Below are positions 26,520 to 34,547 of a stretch of 64,000 nucleotides of DNA, one piece after another. The DNA comes from JACKNG01 sp050184115 (lineage in GTDB: Bacteria; Pseudomonadota; Gammaproteobacteria; Ga0077536): NCBI GenBank assembly GCA_050184115.1, contig JBFXAQ010000001.1:558001-622000 (forward strand), in the 5' to 3' direction. The position numbers and the translations under genes were made by a program. How positions within the stretch are numbered: the first letter of the stretch is position 1; each line of letters begins with the position of its first letter. The notes below the pieces were generated by a model. The model was not told the DNA's origin. It saw only the letters and a list, made by a program, of their open reading frames with translations, and made no database searches.

Positions 26520-27385
26520 GCCAGGGCCGCGTGCGCGTGGCGAGTGCGCAGTACCCGGTACAGTTCGTCGAACGCTTCGCGGACTTCGCCGACAAGGTCG
26601 CCGACTGGGTCGCCCGCGCCGCCGGCGAGGGCGCCGGGCTGCTGCTCTTTCCCGAGTACTTCAGCATCGAGATCACGGCGAGCTTCGGCGCCGCGGTCTA
26701 CGCTTCGCTGCCGCGCCAGCTCGCCGCGTTGCAGGACACCCTGCCGGCGTTCCTCGATCTCTTCGCCGAACTCGCGCGCCGCCACGGTGTTTACGTCTGC
26801 GCCGGCAGCTACCCGGTCGCCGTCGATGGCGGTTACCACAACCGGGCGTACTTCTTCTGGCCCGACGGCCGCCATGCCTTCCAGGAGAAGCTGCAGATGA
26901 CGCGCTTCGAGAACGAACGCTGGGGGGTGTCGTCGGGGCAGGGGTTGGCGGTGTTCGCGACCGATTTCGGCGGTGTAGCCATCAACGTCTGTTACGACAG
27001 CGAGTTCCCGCTGCTGGCGCGCCGCCAGGTCGAACGGGGCGCCGACGTCATCCTGGTGCCGAGCTGCACCGATACCCTGGCCGGCTTCAACCGCGTGCGC
27101 ATCGGCAGCCAGGCGCGCGCGCTCGAGAACCAGTGCTACGTGGTGCAGTCGCCCACCGTCGGCGACTGCCCGTGGTCGGAGGCGATCGATGCCAACGTCG
27201 GCTATGCCGCGGTCTACACCCCGGTCGACTACGGTTTCCCCAGCGACGGCGTGCTCGCCGCCGGTGCGCTGAACGCGGCCGACTGGGTGTTCGCCGACCT
27301 CGACCTCGCCGAGTGCGCGCGCATCCGCGCCGAGGGGCAGGTGTTCAACCACCGCGACTGGGACGGCCAGTTCGGCCACCTGTGA
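26516..27385 (+). CDS. Carbon-nitrogen hydrolase (nitrilase superfamily amidase)
   Basis: 289 residues from the GTG at 26516, overlapping the GNAT stop by four bases. The nitrilase catalytic triad is complete: Glu47 (LLFPEYFS), Lys125 (FQEKLQMTRFE) and Cys159 (INVCYDSEFPL). The enzyme should hydrolyse a small amide through a cysteine acyl-enzyme. The sequence family is the one often found next to, or fused to, GNAT domains, rather than aliphatic nitrilases. The mature protein is cytosolic. The substrate is unassigned. The next gene (NTF2-like) follows after 80 bases with its own strong ribosome-binding site. Confidence 0.88.
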   Translation: MSQGRVRVASAQYPVQFVERFADFADKVADWVARAAGEGAGLLLFPEYFSIEITASFGAAVYASLPRQLAALQDTLPAFLDLFAELARRHGVYVCAGSYPVAVDGGYHNRAYFFWPDGRHAFQEKLQMTRFENERWGVSSGQGLAVFATDFGGVAINVCYDSEFPLLARRQVERGADVILVPSCTDTLAGFNRVRIGSQARALENQCYVVQSPTVGDCPWSEAIDANVGYAAVYTPVDYGFPSDGVLAAGALNAADWVFADLDLAECARIRAEGQVFNHRDWDGQFGHL

Positions 27386-27465
27386 GCGCGGCGTGCGTCT
27401 TCTTTCCACGATCCTGGTGCAGGCTGGCGCAACGAGCCCGAGCGAGCTGAGGAGCCCGCGGACCC

Positions 27466-27864
27466 ATGAGTGATACCAGCACGCGCACCCGGGCCGTCGT
27501 CACGGCCTTCCTCGATGCCCTCGAACGCGGCGACGGCGCCGCGCTGCGCGCGACGCTCAGCCGTGGGCCATTCAGTTTCGAGGGGCCGGTCGATCGCTTC
27601 GACGACGCCGCGGCCTTCGCCGAGGACATCGAGCGCTACGCGCTCATCATCACCGCCATCGAACGGCGGCGGCTGTTCGTCGACGGCCACGAGGCCTGTG
27701 TGGTGCTGACCTTCGTCACCAGTCTCGACAACATCCCGCGCACGCGCGCCGCGGTGTGGGTGGAGACCGACGACGAGGGTTTGATCCGGCGCGTCGAGAG
27801 CTTCCTCGACGCGCGCGCCTGGACGCGCATGTTCGGCGGCGGCGCGCCACGCGCCCTCGACTGA
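27466..27864 (+). CDS. NTF2-like/SnoaL-like small protein
   Basis: 132 residues with the NTF2-like pattern: the helix RAVVTAFLDALERGDGAALRATLSRG, then FEGPVDRFDDAAAFAEDIERYA and strands VCVVLTFVTSL. GAGGAG lies about 10 bases before the ATG. No catalytic Asp/His set typical of true ketosteroid isomerase is obvious, so it may bind a ligand rather than catalyse. It is the last gene of the rightward group and converges on the TonB receptor gene with nine bases between the stops. Confidence 0.75.
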   Translation: MSDTSTRTRAVVTAFLDALERGDGAALRATLSRGPFSFEGPVDRFDDAAAFAEDIERYALIITAIERRRLFVDGHEACVVLTFVTSLDNIPRTRAAVWVETDDEGLIRRVESFLDARAWTRMFGGGAPRALD

Positions 27865-27873
27865 GGGGCCGGT

Positions 27874-29946
27874 TCAGAAGCGCCAGCCCACCTGTACGAA
27901 GCCGTTGACGCCGTCGCCCGGAATGCGCGCGCCGAGCGCGACGTCGCTGCCGGCGACGCGGTTGATGCCGTTCAAGTGCGGGCGATAGGTCTTGTCGAGG
28001 ATGTTCTCGACCCCGGCGGTGAAGGTCAGCCCGGTAGCCGGCCAGGCGTACTGGCCGTAGAGGTTGAGCAGACCGTAACCCGCGCTCTTCGTCTCGCCGT
28101 TGGTCGCGGAGACATCGTTCTGCGGCGCGTAGAGTTCGCCTTCGAGCGTCACCGACCAGCGCTCGCGGGCGTAGGTCAGGTCGAGCAGGGTATTGAGCGG
28201 CGCGATGCGGAAGAGGTCGTCGTTGATGTCACGGCGCTCGCCGCGCACCCAGCTGAGTATCCCGCCGAGTTCCCACGGCCCGGCGAGATCGGCCGTCCAT
28301 TCGACGTCCACGCCCCACAGGCGCGCGTCGACGTTGGCGTACTGGAGCGGCGTCGGGTCGCCGTTCATGGTGGCGACCATGATGACGGCCGGGGTGGTCG
28401 CCGGGATGCCCTGGATGTAGTCGTCGACGTGATGGTAGAAGGCGCGCGGCGAGACCGCGAAGCCAGGCCGCCGCCAGTCGAGGCCGAGTTCGAACTGCCA
28501 CGCGGTTTCCGGGTCGAGGTCGACGTCGCCGACGTAGAGGTTGCCGTCGGCGAGTCCACCGGTCGCCTCCAGCGGCAGCCAGAGATAACGCTCCTGGTGG
28601 CTCGGCGAGCGGTTCTTGCGTGCCACGCCGGCCTCGACCGTGAGGTCCTCGCGCAAGGCGTAACCGACCACCAGCGCGGCGTCGACGTTGTCGTCGTTGT
28701 GTGAGCGATCGCTCGCGTTGAACGTGTTCCTGAGCAGTGCGAGCGGCGGCATGAGCGCCGCCATCGAGGCATCGACCTGGCCGGCATCCATCGCCACGTG
28801 CGTCCAGCGCAGGCCGGCCTCGACGCTCCAGCGGCCGAGCGCGAGGTGTTGCCATTCGACGTAGAGGCTGTAGCGATCGCGTTCGACGTCGTCGAAGTTG
28901 CGTACGAAGAACATCGCGTTGTCCGGATCGGTGATCAGCGAGTCGTAGTCGAGCAGGTGGCCGTCGGCACCGACACGCATCGTCCCTCCCTGTACTGGTA
29001 GCGCGGCCTGCGTACGCCAGCCGAGGGTGTCGGCTTCGGCGATGTTGTCTCGGCGGCGCCCGGGCGCTGCGCGGCGCATGCGGTAGTTGCTCATCAGGTG
29101 CTCGACGCCGTTCCAGTAAAGCTCCGCCGAGTAATCCACCCCGCCGTGGTGACCGTGCCAACCGCCGCGCACGAGGTCGGCGTCGGAATAGATGTCGTCC
29201 ATCGGCAGGGCCGGGGTGCCGGTCTCGCCGGTGTCGTTGCGGCGGTAGTCGACGTTGAACACGTCGTCGTCGAGTTTGAAGGCGTAGCCGGCATCGAAGG
29301 CGTTGCGCTCGTAGCGCGTGGGGCGGATCGTGCCGTCACCGAAGTCGCGGTTGTTGCCGGCTTCGCGGCTGGCCGCCGCGCGGAAGCGGTGCGACACGTT
29401 GGCGAGGTTGAGTTCACCGCTGGTGGAGTAGCCACCGTCGACGCTCTGGCCACCGGCCGCGACCTGGCCTGTGATGCCGAAGGCATCGGTGGCGCCGAAC
29501 TCGGCCTCGCGTGAGCGCGCGATGACCGTGCCGCCGATGGTCTCGAGTCCGGTCGAGACCGGCGCGATGCCGCGGATGACTTCGAGCCGATCGACGAAGG
29601 TACGCGGCAGGTAGTGCAGCGGCGCGTCCATGTTGTTCGAGCAGGCGTTGCCGACGTTCATGCCGTCGAGATCGACGTTGACGCGCTCGGCATACATGCC
29701 GCGGTATTGCGCGATGCCGGCGAGGGTACCGTTGAAGTTGACGTTGGCACCGGCGACGCGCTTGAGCAGCAGCGCCGTGTTGGTCTCGGCCAGTGGGGCG
29801 AGGCCGGGGTCGGCCGCGAAGGGCGTGAGCGGGTCGCCCCAGACGACGATCTCGTCGTGGTCGGCAAGAGCAGGCTGGAACTGGCCGAGCCCGGCGGCGA
29901 GCAGGGCGGTGGCGAGGGTGCGATGGCGGAGCGGGACGACGGACAT
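27874..29946 (-). CDS. TonB-dependent outer-membrane receptor
   Basis: 690 residues. A signal peptide (MSVVPLRHRTLATALLAAGL to ALADH) is followed by a TonB-box-like DEIVVWG, a plug domain with a typical DRLEVIRGIAPVSTGLETIGG, and a 22-strand barrel ending in the aromatic residues FVQVGWRF. It imports a metal chelate or other large ligand using TonB energy. The family of VNACSNNMDAPLHYLPRTFVDRLEVIRG-type plugs includes copper- and siderophore-type receptors, but the ligand cannot be assigned from sequence. No binding-protein or ABC genes are nearby. A TACCAT -10-like sequence lies at 29982-29987 on the minus strand. Confidence 0.9.
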   Translation of the reverse strand: MSVVPLRHRTLATALLAAGLGQFQPALADHDEIVVWGDPLTPFAADPGLAPLAETNTALLLKRVAGANVNFNGTLAGIAQYRGMYAERVNVDLDGMNVGNACSNNMDAPLHYLPRTFVDRLEVIRGIAPVSTGLETIGGTVIARSREAEFGATDAFGITGQVAAGGQSVDGGYSTSGELNLANVSHRFRAAASREAGNNRDFGDGTIRPTRYERNAFDAGYAFKLDDDVFNVDYRRNDTGETGTPALPMDDIYSDADLVRGGWHGHHGGVDYSAELYWNGVEHLMSNYRMRRAAPGRRRDNIAEADTLGWRTQAALPVQGGTMRVGADGHLLDYDSLITDPDNAMFFVRNFDDVERDRYSLYVEWQHLALGRWSVEAGLRWTHVAMDAGQVDASMAALMPPLALLRNTFNASDRSHNDDNVDAALVVGYALREDLTVEAGVARKNRSPSHQERYLWLPLEATGGLADGNLYVGDVDLDPETAWQFELGLDWRRPGFAVSPRAFYHHVDDYIQGIPATTPAVIMVATMNGDPTPLQYANVDARLWGVDVEWTADLAGPWELGGILSWVRGERRDINDDLFRIAPLNTLLDLTYARERWSVTLEGELYAPQNDVSATNGETKSAGYGLLNLYGQYAWPATGLTFTAGVENILDKTYRPHLNGINRVAGSDVALGARIPGDGVNGFVQVGWRF

Positions 29947-30072
29947 GGGACGCAGGGTCTCGTGCGGTGAAAGCGGGCGCGATGGTAACCGCGCCTGTCC
30001 ACGAACCACGTGCGACAAATCGTCGCACCTCATTGAAAATCAAGAAGTTGGCGCGGAGATCGGGCGCGGTGT

Positions 30073-30086
30073 TTGATCGCGGTCAA
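30073..30086. promoter_or_regulatory. FNR-like box between the TonB receptor and methyltransferase genes
   Basis: TTGAT-CGCG-GTCAA matches the FNR consensus at 9 of 10 positions. It is centred about 104 bases upstream of the predicted transcript start of the TonB receptor and about 200 from that of the methyltransferase. It would therefore act at a distance, if at all. Confidence 0.4.
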
Positions 30087-30274
30087 GGTGTCGCGGTGGT
30101 TGCGCGCGCTGTCGCGATGCGCGATCGGTGGGGTCGCGTTCGCGCGTGAACAACAAGAGTTGGCGCTGACGGCCTGCGCAGCGCCAGCGGACGGGTGCCC
30201 GGTAACGAGCGGCAAGCGAGAGAAGTCGGCGGCGGTTGCCACCCGCCTCGTACCGTCACGGGTGCGGAGTTCGC

Positions 30275-30280
30275 TAAGCT
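30275..30280 (+). promoter_or_regulatory. Putative -10 element (TAAGCT) of the methyltransferase gene
   Basis: TAAGCT in the context GCTAAGCTTCG, 37 bases before the ATG at 30317. This is the same spacing and sequence as the elements at 1868 and 18052. Confidence 0.4.
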
Positions 30281-30316
30281 TCGCGTGACCGCCGGTGCGG
30301 GACGGGAGGAGGGGCG

Positions 30317-31198
30317 ATGAGCACGCAGGATGCGCAGGGCGCTGCCTGGTCGGCGGTGAACCGTACCAGCCAGGCGGTCGCGGCCCTGCGCTGGCTGGAG
30401 ATGCTGTTGCACGGCGAGCGCGCGCTCGTACGCGACCGCTGTGTACCGCTGCTGTTGCCGGAGGGCCGCTTTCCGCGCGCCGACATGGCCGGCGTACACA
30501 TCCCGGAAACTCTGGACGGGGATATCAGGCGCATCGCCGCGTGGCTGCGCGATGCGCCCGGTGAACCCGGTGCGGCGCGGCTGCGCGCACATGTTGATCG
30601 TCTGGCTCTACGCACTGCGCGGATAGACGCAGTGCTCGGTGAGTGCCTGCGCGATATCCGGCAGCTCGTCATCGTCGGCGCCGGCCTCGATACCCGTGCC
30701 TTCAACCTCGCCGCAGCGCGCGATGCGACGCTCTTCGAGGTCGACTTCCCGCACGTGCTCGCCTTCAAGGCGGCGCAGCTTGGCGGCCTGCCGCTGTCCT
30801 GCCGGGCGCGCGCCGAGGTCGCCTGCGACGCGACCGCCGCGGACTTTCCGCAGCGGCTGGTCGACCACGGCTTCGATCTCGATGCGCCGACCGTGTGGCT
30901 GGTCGAGGGCGTGTTCGTCTACCTCGATGCCGCCCAGGTCGCCGCCGTGAACGCCAACCTCGCGGCGCTGAGCGCCGCCGGCAGCCGGCTCATCGCGACC
31001 TTCATCGGTGCGCGCTCACCCGAGACGTTCACCCAGGGCATGGTCACACGCTGCGACGATCCTGCCGCGCTGCTCGTGCCGTGGGGCTGGCACGTGCAGG
31101 TCACCCACTATGCCGAAATCGCCCGCGAGTTCGGCCGCGACTTCCCCCCCGGCGACGACTTCTACCTCGCACTGAGCGCGCCGCGCGCCACCTGCTGA
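30317..31198 (+). CDS. Class I SAM-dependent methyltransferase (PPM1/LCMT-like)
   Basis: 293 residues. The SAM-binding loop QLVIVGAGLDTRAFNL is the glycine motif of the leucine-carboxyl-methyltransferase-like family. It is followed by the acidic strand ATLFEVDFPHVLAFK and the post-motif WLVEGVFVYLDAAQVAAVNAN. Bacterial members methylate small molecules such as polyketide acids; the substrate here is unknown. A strong GGGAGGAGGGG precedes the ATG. The gene stands alone, divergent from the TonB receptor, and is followed by the minisatellite region before the convergent amidase. Confidence 0.85.
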   Translation: MSTQDAQGAAWSAVNRTSQAVAALRWLEMLLHGERALVRDRCVPLLLPEGRFPRADMAGVHIPETLDGDIRRIAAWLRDAPGEPGAARLRAHVDRLALRTARIDAVLGECLRDIRQLVIVGAGLDTRAFNLAAARDATLFEVDFPHVLAFKAAQLGGLPLSCRARAEVACDATAADFPQRLVDHGFDLDAPTVWLVEGVFVYLDAAQVAAVNANLAALSAAGSRLIATFIGARSPETFTQGMVTRCDDPAALLVPWGWHVQVTHYAEIAREFGRDFPPGDDFYLALSAPRATC

Positions 31199-31257
31199 AC
31201 GGGTTGCTCCTGGCGTCGGGTGCCACGACACCGCACTGCGGGCAACCAGCGTGAACG

Positions 31258-31436
31258 GGTGACTGGGATGAACGGGTGACTGTCACCGATTTCCGGGATG
31301 AACGGGATGAACGGGATGAACGGGATGAACGGGATGAACGGGATGAACGGGATGAACGGGTGACTGTCACCGATTTGCCGATTTCCCGTCGATTTCCCGT
31401 GAGGGGTGCGAAGGGGTGACTGTCACCGATTTCCCG
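31258..31436. repeat. Minisatellite of 9-bp units with palindromic borders
   Basis: Seven perfect tandem copies of GGGATGAAC run from 31295 to 31357, with one more copy at 31265-31273. A 19-base unit GGGTGACTGTCACCGATTT occurs three times (31274-31292, 31358-31376, 31414-31432) and a truncated copy begins near 31258. Its centre GGTGAC-T-GTCACC is a 13-base palindrome. The right side also repeats CGATTTCCCGT (31390-31400 and, with one change, nearby). The array lies between two convergent genes and is non-coding. Copy number probably varies among strains. Confidence 0.9.
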
Positions 31437-31440
31437 TCCC

Positions 31441-33489
31441 TCAACCGATCCCCCCGATCACCATGTAGGCCGCCGCGGCCGAACCATCGACGTCGCGCGC
31501 CAGCACCGTCACCAGCGAACCGTAGGGCCGCCGCCAGCGGCTGTGCGGCACGGTGTGCAGGCTGGCCGGTACGCGGCTCGCGCCATGCCAGGTGTCGCCG
31601 TCGCGGCGCAGGCCGAGTGGTGCGCCGTTCAGCCAGGCGCGCAGATCGGCGATGCCGCCGGCGGCGCTGGCCGCGGCGGTCACGGTGATGGTGACGTTGC
31701 CATCGTCGGCCATCGGCGTGATGGTGGCATCGAGGCTCAGGGTCGGCGCCTGCTCGCCGCGCGTGCCGGGCGGCGTGGGTGGGGCGGCACCCGCCAGCGT
31801 CTCGTCCGCCAGCGGTGGCGTGCGCTGCGGGGCGTGGCGACGCCGCCCGGATTGTTCGAACGCCCAGGCGTAGGCGAGCAGGGCGTTGTCGTCCCAGGCG
31901 CGGCCGGCGAAGGTGAGGCCGACGGGCATGCGGATGTCGTCGACGAGTCCCATCGGCACCGTCACCGTCGGCACGCCGCAGTGGCGGAGCGCCTGGTTGC
32001 CGTTGGCGACCCAGGTGCCGTTGCGCCAGGCGAGGTCGTTCGAGTGCGGGTTGGTGTCGACGTCGGCCGGCGCGATGTCGGCGACGGCGGGGAAGACCAG
32101 GGCGTCGAGGCCCTGCGCGTCCAGCCAGTCCTCGAGGTCCAGCTTGCGCGCCTGTTCAAGACCGCGCAGGCCGGCGGCGAGATCCGGGATGTCGTCCGGC
32201 GCCATCACGCCGGCGCGTGCGCGCACCGGGAACTCGCGGAAATCGGGGATGCCCTCGTAACGGTCGGGCAGGGCGTCGGGGCGTGACGGGATGATCAGGC
32301 TGCCGTCGACTTTCGCCAGGGTGTCGAGCGCAGGATCGCTGTTGGCCGCGAGGTAGTCGTGCCAGGCGAAGGTGATGAGGTGGATGCCCTCGGCCTCGGC
32401 GAAGCCGGGTGGGACGAGGCCGCGCTCGACCATCGATTGTGTACCGGGCCGGTCGCACTCGTAGTTGGAGACCAGCGGGAAGTCGACTTCGACGACCTCG
32501 GCGCCGAGGGCGCGAAGATCCCGCGCCGCCGCTTCCCAGGCGGCGATCACCGAAGGCCGCGTCGCGATCGGGCGCGTGCCGTCCGGGTCACGGTTGAGAT
32601 ACATGCGCGGCACGCCGAGGTGTTTGCCGGCCAGCGCGTTGCGATCGGCCAGTGCGTGGTAGTCGGCGGGCCGCACGGCGGATGCCGCCGGCAGTTCGAT
32701 CGCCGACTGCGCACGCCAGAAATCGCCGCGCGTCTCCGGGTCGTCGGCGACGACGACGTTCAGCACGGCGAAGAGGTCGTCCATGCCGCGGGCGTAGGGG
32801 ACGGCGACGTCCATGGTCGGGATCAGCGGCCAGTTGCCGCGCACCGAGATGAGGCCGCGCGAGGGCGTGTAGGCGACCAGGCCGCCGTTCGAGGCCGGCG
32901 CACGGCCCGAGGACCAGGTCTCCTCGGCCAGCCCGAAGACGGCGAGGCTCGCCGCCACCCCGGAACCGGAACCGTTGGAGGAACCGGAGGCGTAGGCGGC
33001 GGCGAGGAAATCGGCGTTGTAGGGGCTCTCGGCGCGGCCGTAGACGCCGCGCTGCATGCCGCCGGCTGCCATCGGCGGCATGTTGGTCAGGCCCACCAGC
33101 ACCGCGCCAGCCGCGCGCAGGCGGGCGACGACGAAGGCGTCGTCGCGGGCGACGAGGTGTTCGAAGGCCGGCGCGCCGGCAGCAACGGTGAGGCCACGCG
33201 CGGCGTAACTGTCCTTGGCGAGGTAGGGAATGCCGTCGAGCGGGCCGCGGCACTCGCCGCGTGCGCGGCGGCGATCGGCGGCCGCGGCCTCGTCGAACAT
33301 GGCCGGGTTGAGCACCGGTACGGCGTTGAGGCGGATGCCCTGACGGTCGTAATGCGCGATGCGGTTGAGATGCAGCGCGACCAGTTCGACGCTGGTGACG
33401 ACGCCGGCATCGAGTGCCGCGGCGAGTTCCGCGATCGATGCCTCGGTAACGCGGAAGCCTGCGGCGCTGTCCGCGGGTTGGTTCTTCAT
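31441..33489 (-). CDS. Amidase-signature family hydrolase with C-terminal beta-rich extension
   Basis: 682 residues if started at 33489, where GAGGAGAGGGG lies ten bases upstream. The amidase-signature Ser-cisSer-Lys triad is recognisable: K92 in LDGIPYLAKDSYAA, the glycine/serine loop YASGSSNGSGSGVAAS (about 167-181), and S194 in ETWSSGRAPAS. The core ends near residue 530. The last 150 residues form an extra beta-rich, immunoglobulin-like region (ITVTAAASAAGGIADLRAWLNG, then VTVLARDVDGSAAAAYMVIG), which is unusual for the family (typically 450-520 residues). No signal peptide is evident. The substrate amide is unknown. Confidence 0.87.
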   Translation of the reverse strand: MKNQPADSAAGFRVTEASIAELAAALDAGVVTSVELVALHLNRIAHYDRQGIRLNAVPVLNPAMFDEAAAADRRRARGECRGPLDGIPYLAKDSYAARGLTVAAGAPAFEHLVARDDAFVVARLRAAGAVLVGLTNMPPMAAGGMQRGVYGRAESPYNADFLAAAYASGSSNGSGSGVAASLAVFGLAEETWSSGRAPASNGGLVAYTPSRGLISVRGNWPLIPTMDVAVPYARGMDDLFAVLNVVVADDPETRGDFWRAQSAIELPAASAVRPADYHALADRNALAGKHLGVPRMYLNRDPDGTRPIATRPSVIAAWEAAARDLRALGAEVVEVDFPLVSNYECDRPGTQSMVERGLVPPGFAEAEGIHLITFAWHDYLAANSDPALDTLAKVDGSLIIPSRPDALPDRYEGIPDFREFPVRARAGVMAPDDIPDLAAGLRGLEQARKLDLEDWLDAQGLDALVFPAVADIAPADVDTNPHSNDLAWRNGTWVANGNQALRHCGVPTVTVPMGLVDDIRMPVGLTFAGRAWDDNALLAYAWAFEQSGRRRHAPQRTPPLADETLAGAAPPTPPGTRGEQAPTLSLDATITPMADDGNVTITVTAAASAAGGIADLRAWLNGAPLGLRRDGDTWHGASRVPASLHTVPHSRWRRPYGSLVTVLARDVDGSAAAAYMVIGGIG

Positions 33490-33521
33490 CGGCGGTTTCC
33501 CCTCTCCTCGATGCACGCCGC

Positions 33522-33527
33522 ATCATA
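33522..33527 (-). promoter_or_regulatory. Putative -10 element (TATGAT) of the amidase gene
   Basis: Minus-strand TATGAT (5/6 matches), 33 bases before the chosen ATG at 33489. It overlaps the codons of the longer alternative start at 33516, which supports the shorter protein. Confidence 0.4.
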
Positions 33528-33601
33528 GCCGCGCGTGGCACGCCCCGCCGCTCGGCCACAGCGTCGGCGCGTCCCTCCGCGGCGACCCTCCGGCAACCTG
33601 C

Positions 33602-33607
33602 TAGCAT
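33602..33607 (+). promoter_or_regulatory. Putative -10 element (TAGCAT) of the first metallo-hydrolase gene
   Basis: TGCTAGCAT is an extended -10-like sequence ending 30 bases before the ATG at 33638. Confidence 0.35.
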
Positions 33608-33637
33608 GGCCGCCGTCCAAGCGGGGGGAGGCCCGAC

Positions 33638-34483
33638 ATGCTCAAGTGGAAGATCGGCGACGTCACCATCAGCCAGCTCATCGAGATCACCGACGGCAGC
33701 GGCAAGGTCAAGGTCCTGCCGGACGCGACGCATGAGAACCTCGACACCATCCCCTGGCTGCGCCCGCACTTCAGGACGAAGAGCGGCAATCTCTTGATGA
33801 ACATCCAGATGCTGGTCATCGAGACGCCGGCGCGCAGGATGGTGGTCGACACCTGCATCGGCAACGACAAGGAACTCGCCGTCGACGGCTGGGCCCACCT
33901 GCAGTCGCCGTTCCTCGACAACCTCGCCGCCATGGGTCATCCGCCGGAATCGATCGACACCGTCATCTGCACCCATCTCCACGTCGACCACGTCGGCTGG
34001 AACACGCGCAAGGTCGCCGGACGCTGGGTGCCGACGTTCGGCAACGCGCGCTACCTCATGGTCGAGTCCGAGTTCGAGCACTGGCGCAGTGAGCCTGATC
34101 ATTTCGGCGACGTCTTCGGCGAATCGGTGGCCCCGGTGTTCGAGGCCGGCCTGGTCGACCTCGTCCAGCCCGATCACGACGTCGGCGACGGTGTGTTCTT
34201 CGAATCGACCCCCGGCCACACCCCAGGCCACGCCAGCGTGCACATCCGCTCGCAGGGCGAGGAGGCCATCATCACCGGCGACATGATGCACCACCCCTGC
34301 CAGGTCGCGCGGCCGGACTGGGTCACCCCCTTCGACACCGACAGCGTCGCGGCGCGCGCCACGCGCGAGGCCTTCCTCGCGCGCTACGCCGACACGCCGA
34401 CGCTCATCCTCGGCACCCACTTCGCGAACCCCGTCGGCGGGCGCATCGTGCGCGACGGCGCGACCTACCGCTTCGACGTATGA
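33638..34483 (+). CDS. MBL-fold metallo-hydrolase (lactonase-like)
   Basis: 281 residues. The zinc-binding signature HxHxDH is HLHVDH (H113, H115, D117, H118). Further ligands are the His in STPGHTPGHAS, the Asp in ITGDMMHH and the final His in ILGTHFANP. The N-terminal MLKWKIGDVTISQLIEI is typical of a subgroup annotated as MBL-fold hydrolases near quorum-quenching lactonases, but lactonase activity is only one possibility. GGGGAGG precedes the ATG at good spacing. It lies 64 bases before an MFS carrier gene that may supply its substrate. Confidence 0.87.
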   Translation: MLKWKIGDVTISQLIEITDGSGKVKVLPDATHENLDTIPWLRPHFRTKSGNLLMNIQMLVIETPARRMVVDTCIGNDKELAVDGWAHLQSPFLDNLAAMGHPPESIDTVICTHLHVDHVGWNTRKVAGRWVPTFGNARYLMVESEFEHWRSEPDHFGDVFGESVAPVFEAGLVDLVQPDHDVGDGVFFESTPGHTPGHASVHIRSQGEEAIITGDMMHHPCQVARPDWVTPFDTDSVAARATREAFLARYADTPTLILGTHFANPVGGRIVRDGATYRFDV

Positions 34484-34547
34484 GGCGGGTACCGGCGCAC
34501 TTGCCGCGCCGGGAAGCGCCCGCCTGAAGACGCGGGCGGCGCCGGGC

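Larger units (their letters stand above)
29947..30316. other. Divergent intergenic region, TonB receptor to methyltransferase
   Basis: 370 bases with an AT-richer centre (around 30000-30090). It contains an FNR-like box (30073-30086), a TACCAT -10 candidate for the receptor (minus, 29982-29987), and a TAAGCT -10 candidate for the methyltransferase (30275-30280). A short palindrome-like GTGCGACAAATCGTCGCAC (30010-30028) could be a regulator site; its arms GTGCGAC and GTCGCAC are perfect 7-mers. Confidence 0.55.

Noticed and set aside
31101..31370. Minus-strand frame encoding Arg-Ser-Ser repeats
   Set aside because: It is simply the translation of the 9-base minisatellite, with no start signal or family resemblance.
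31258..31436. CRISPR array
   Set aside because: The 9-base units are directly tandem without unique spacers, and no cas genes are near.
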